The position numbers were made by a program, and so were the translations under genes. 64,000 bases of DNA from Flagellimonas flava. GTDB taxonomy: Bacteria; Bacteroidota; Bacteroidia; Flavobacteriales; Flavobacteriaceae. The notes under the pieces were generated by a model, which saw nothing but the letters and a program-made list of their open reading frames with translations, searched no databases and was not told the origin of the DNA. Shown one piece after another: positions 63,848 through 64,000 of the stretch (within the stretch, counting starts at the first letter, position 1; each line of letters starts with the position of its first letter). Location: assembly GCF_900129665.1 (NCBI RefSeq), contig NZ_FQWL01000008.1, positions 35,980 through 99,979 on the forward strand, given 5' to 3'.

Positions 63848-63902
63848 AAGGGCGTAAAAGCTGTCCACGGCATTTTTGTAACTGCCAGTGGCGGCCCGCC
63901 AC

Positions 63903-63920
63903 AAGTTCATTGACATATTG
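63903..63920 (+). repeat. rRNA spacer element, copy 2
   Basis: AAGTTCATTGACATATTG, nearly identical to the leader element at 61838-61857, located 57 nt after tRNA-Ala and before the 23S gene (outside the window). Confidence 0.6.
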
Positions 63921-64000
63921 GGACGGAGCATGATGGTATTGTACCATCATTGCGAAGTCAAAGAAGAAACACGAAGTAGAATAGAATATATAAGGATTAC

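Overview
The window is a piece of chromosome from a marine-type member of the Flavobacteriaceae (Bacteroidota), most likely close to Muricauda/Allomuricauda or Robiginitalea. The basis is the 16S rRNA gene at 61945-63468, recurring TTG-N17-23-TAnnTTTG promoters, frequent 'SC'-type lipoprotein signals, moderate G+C, and typical flavobacterial neighbourhoods (split transketolase, Tgt-LptG/F, dnaB, thrS-infC-rpmI-rplT). No phage, insertion sequence or CRISPR array was seen; the gene content is core and metabolic with a few accessory clusters.

Layout. 1-5.4 kb: end of ftsY, a methyltransferase-like gene, a sialate O-acetylesterase, a DUF2911 protein and an amidase lipoprotein. 5.5-8.0 kb: an ECF41 sigma factor, RidA, an azoreductase and a cupin, with two copies of an ECF41-type promoter (TGTCACG-N16-TGTC). 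8.0-13.9 kb: rimO, a DoxX/GFO-IDH-MocA pair, then a minus-strand group of SRPBCC proteins and a beta-lactamase-fold lipoprotein. 14.0-17.3 kb: envelope-folding operon (lipoprotein, SurA-like isomerase, MoxR ATPase). 17.4-20.9 kb: aconitase and two TlpA-like thioredoxins, one of which has lost both active-site cysteines. 20.9-24.5 kb: carotenoid operon crtI-crtB-crtZ led by a MerR/B12-binding regulator with the residues of CarH/LitR light sensors. 24.7-27.3 kb: tRNA-Leu and a GMC dehydrogenase pair.

27.5-35.2 kb: a complete clade II nitrous oxide reductase cluster (cytochrome c, fasciclin protein, nosZ, membrane protein, nosL, cupin, nosD, nosF, nosY), divergent from an Rrf2 regulator with three cysteines. 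35.3-43.4 kb: aldose 1-epimerase, then inositol/uronate catabolism: myo-inositol oxygenase, a sodium symporter, glucuronate isomerase and a TRAP transporter. 43.5-50 kb: glutathione peroxidase, tRNA-Lys, aroK, a PyrR-like phosphoribosyltransferase, Hsp15, an FKBP-like lipoprotein, an outer-membrane barrel and a two-gene transketolase. 50-58 kb: tgt, lptF/G, accA, dnaB, an unassigned exported protein, DUF985 cupin, HAD phosphatase and YjbQ. 58.3-61.5 kb: thrS-infC-rpmI-rplT, with infC apparently starting at ATA. 61.7-64 kb: start of an rRNA operon (promoter, leader, 16S, tRNA-Ile, tRNA-Ala); 23S lies beyond the window.

The best candidates for something beyond routine annotation are the self-contained ECF41 regulon, the B12 light-sensor-controlled carotenoid operon, the Tgt that lacks its zinc cysteines, an 18-nt promoter core shared by tRNA-Lys and the rRNA operon, and the unassigned cupin and membrane proteins inside the nos cluster.
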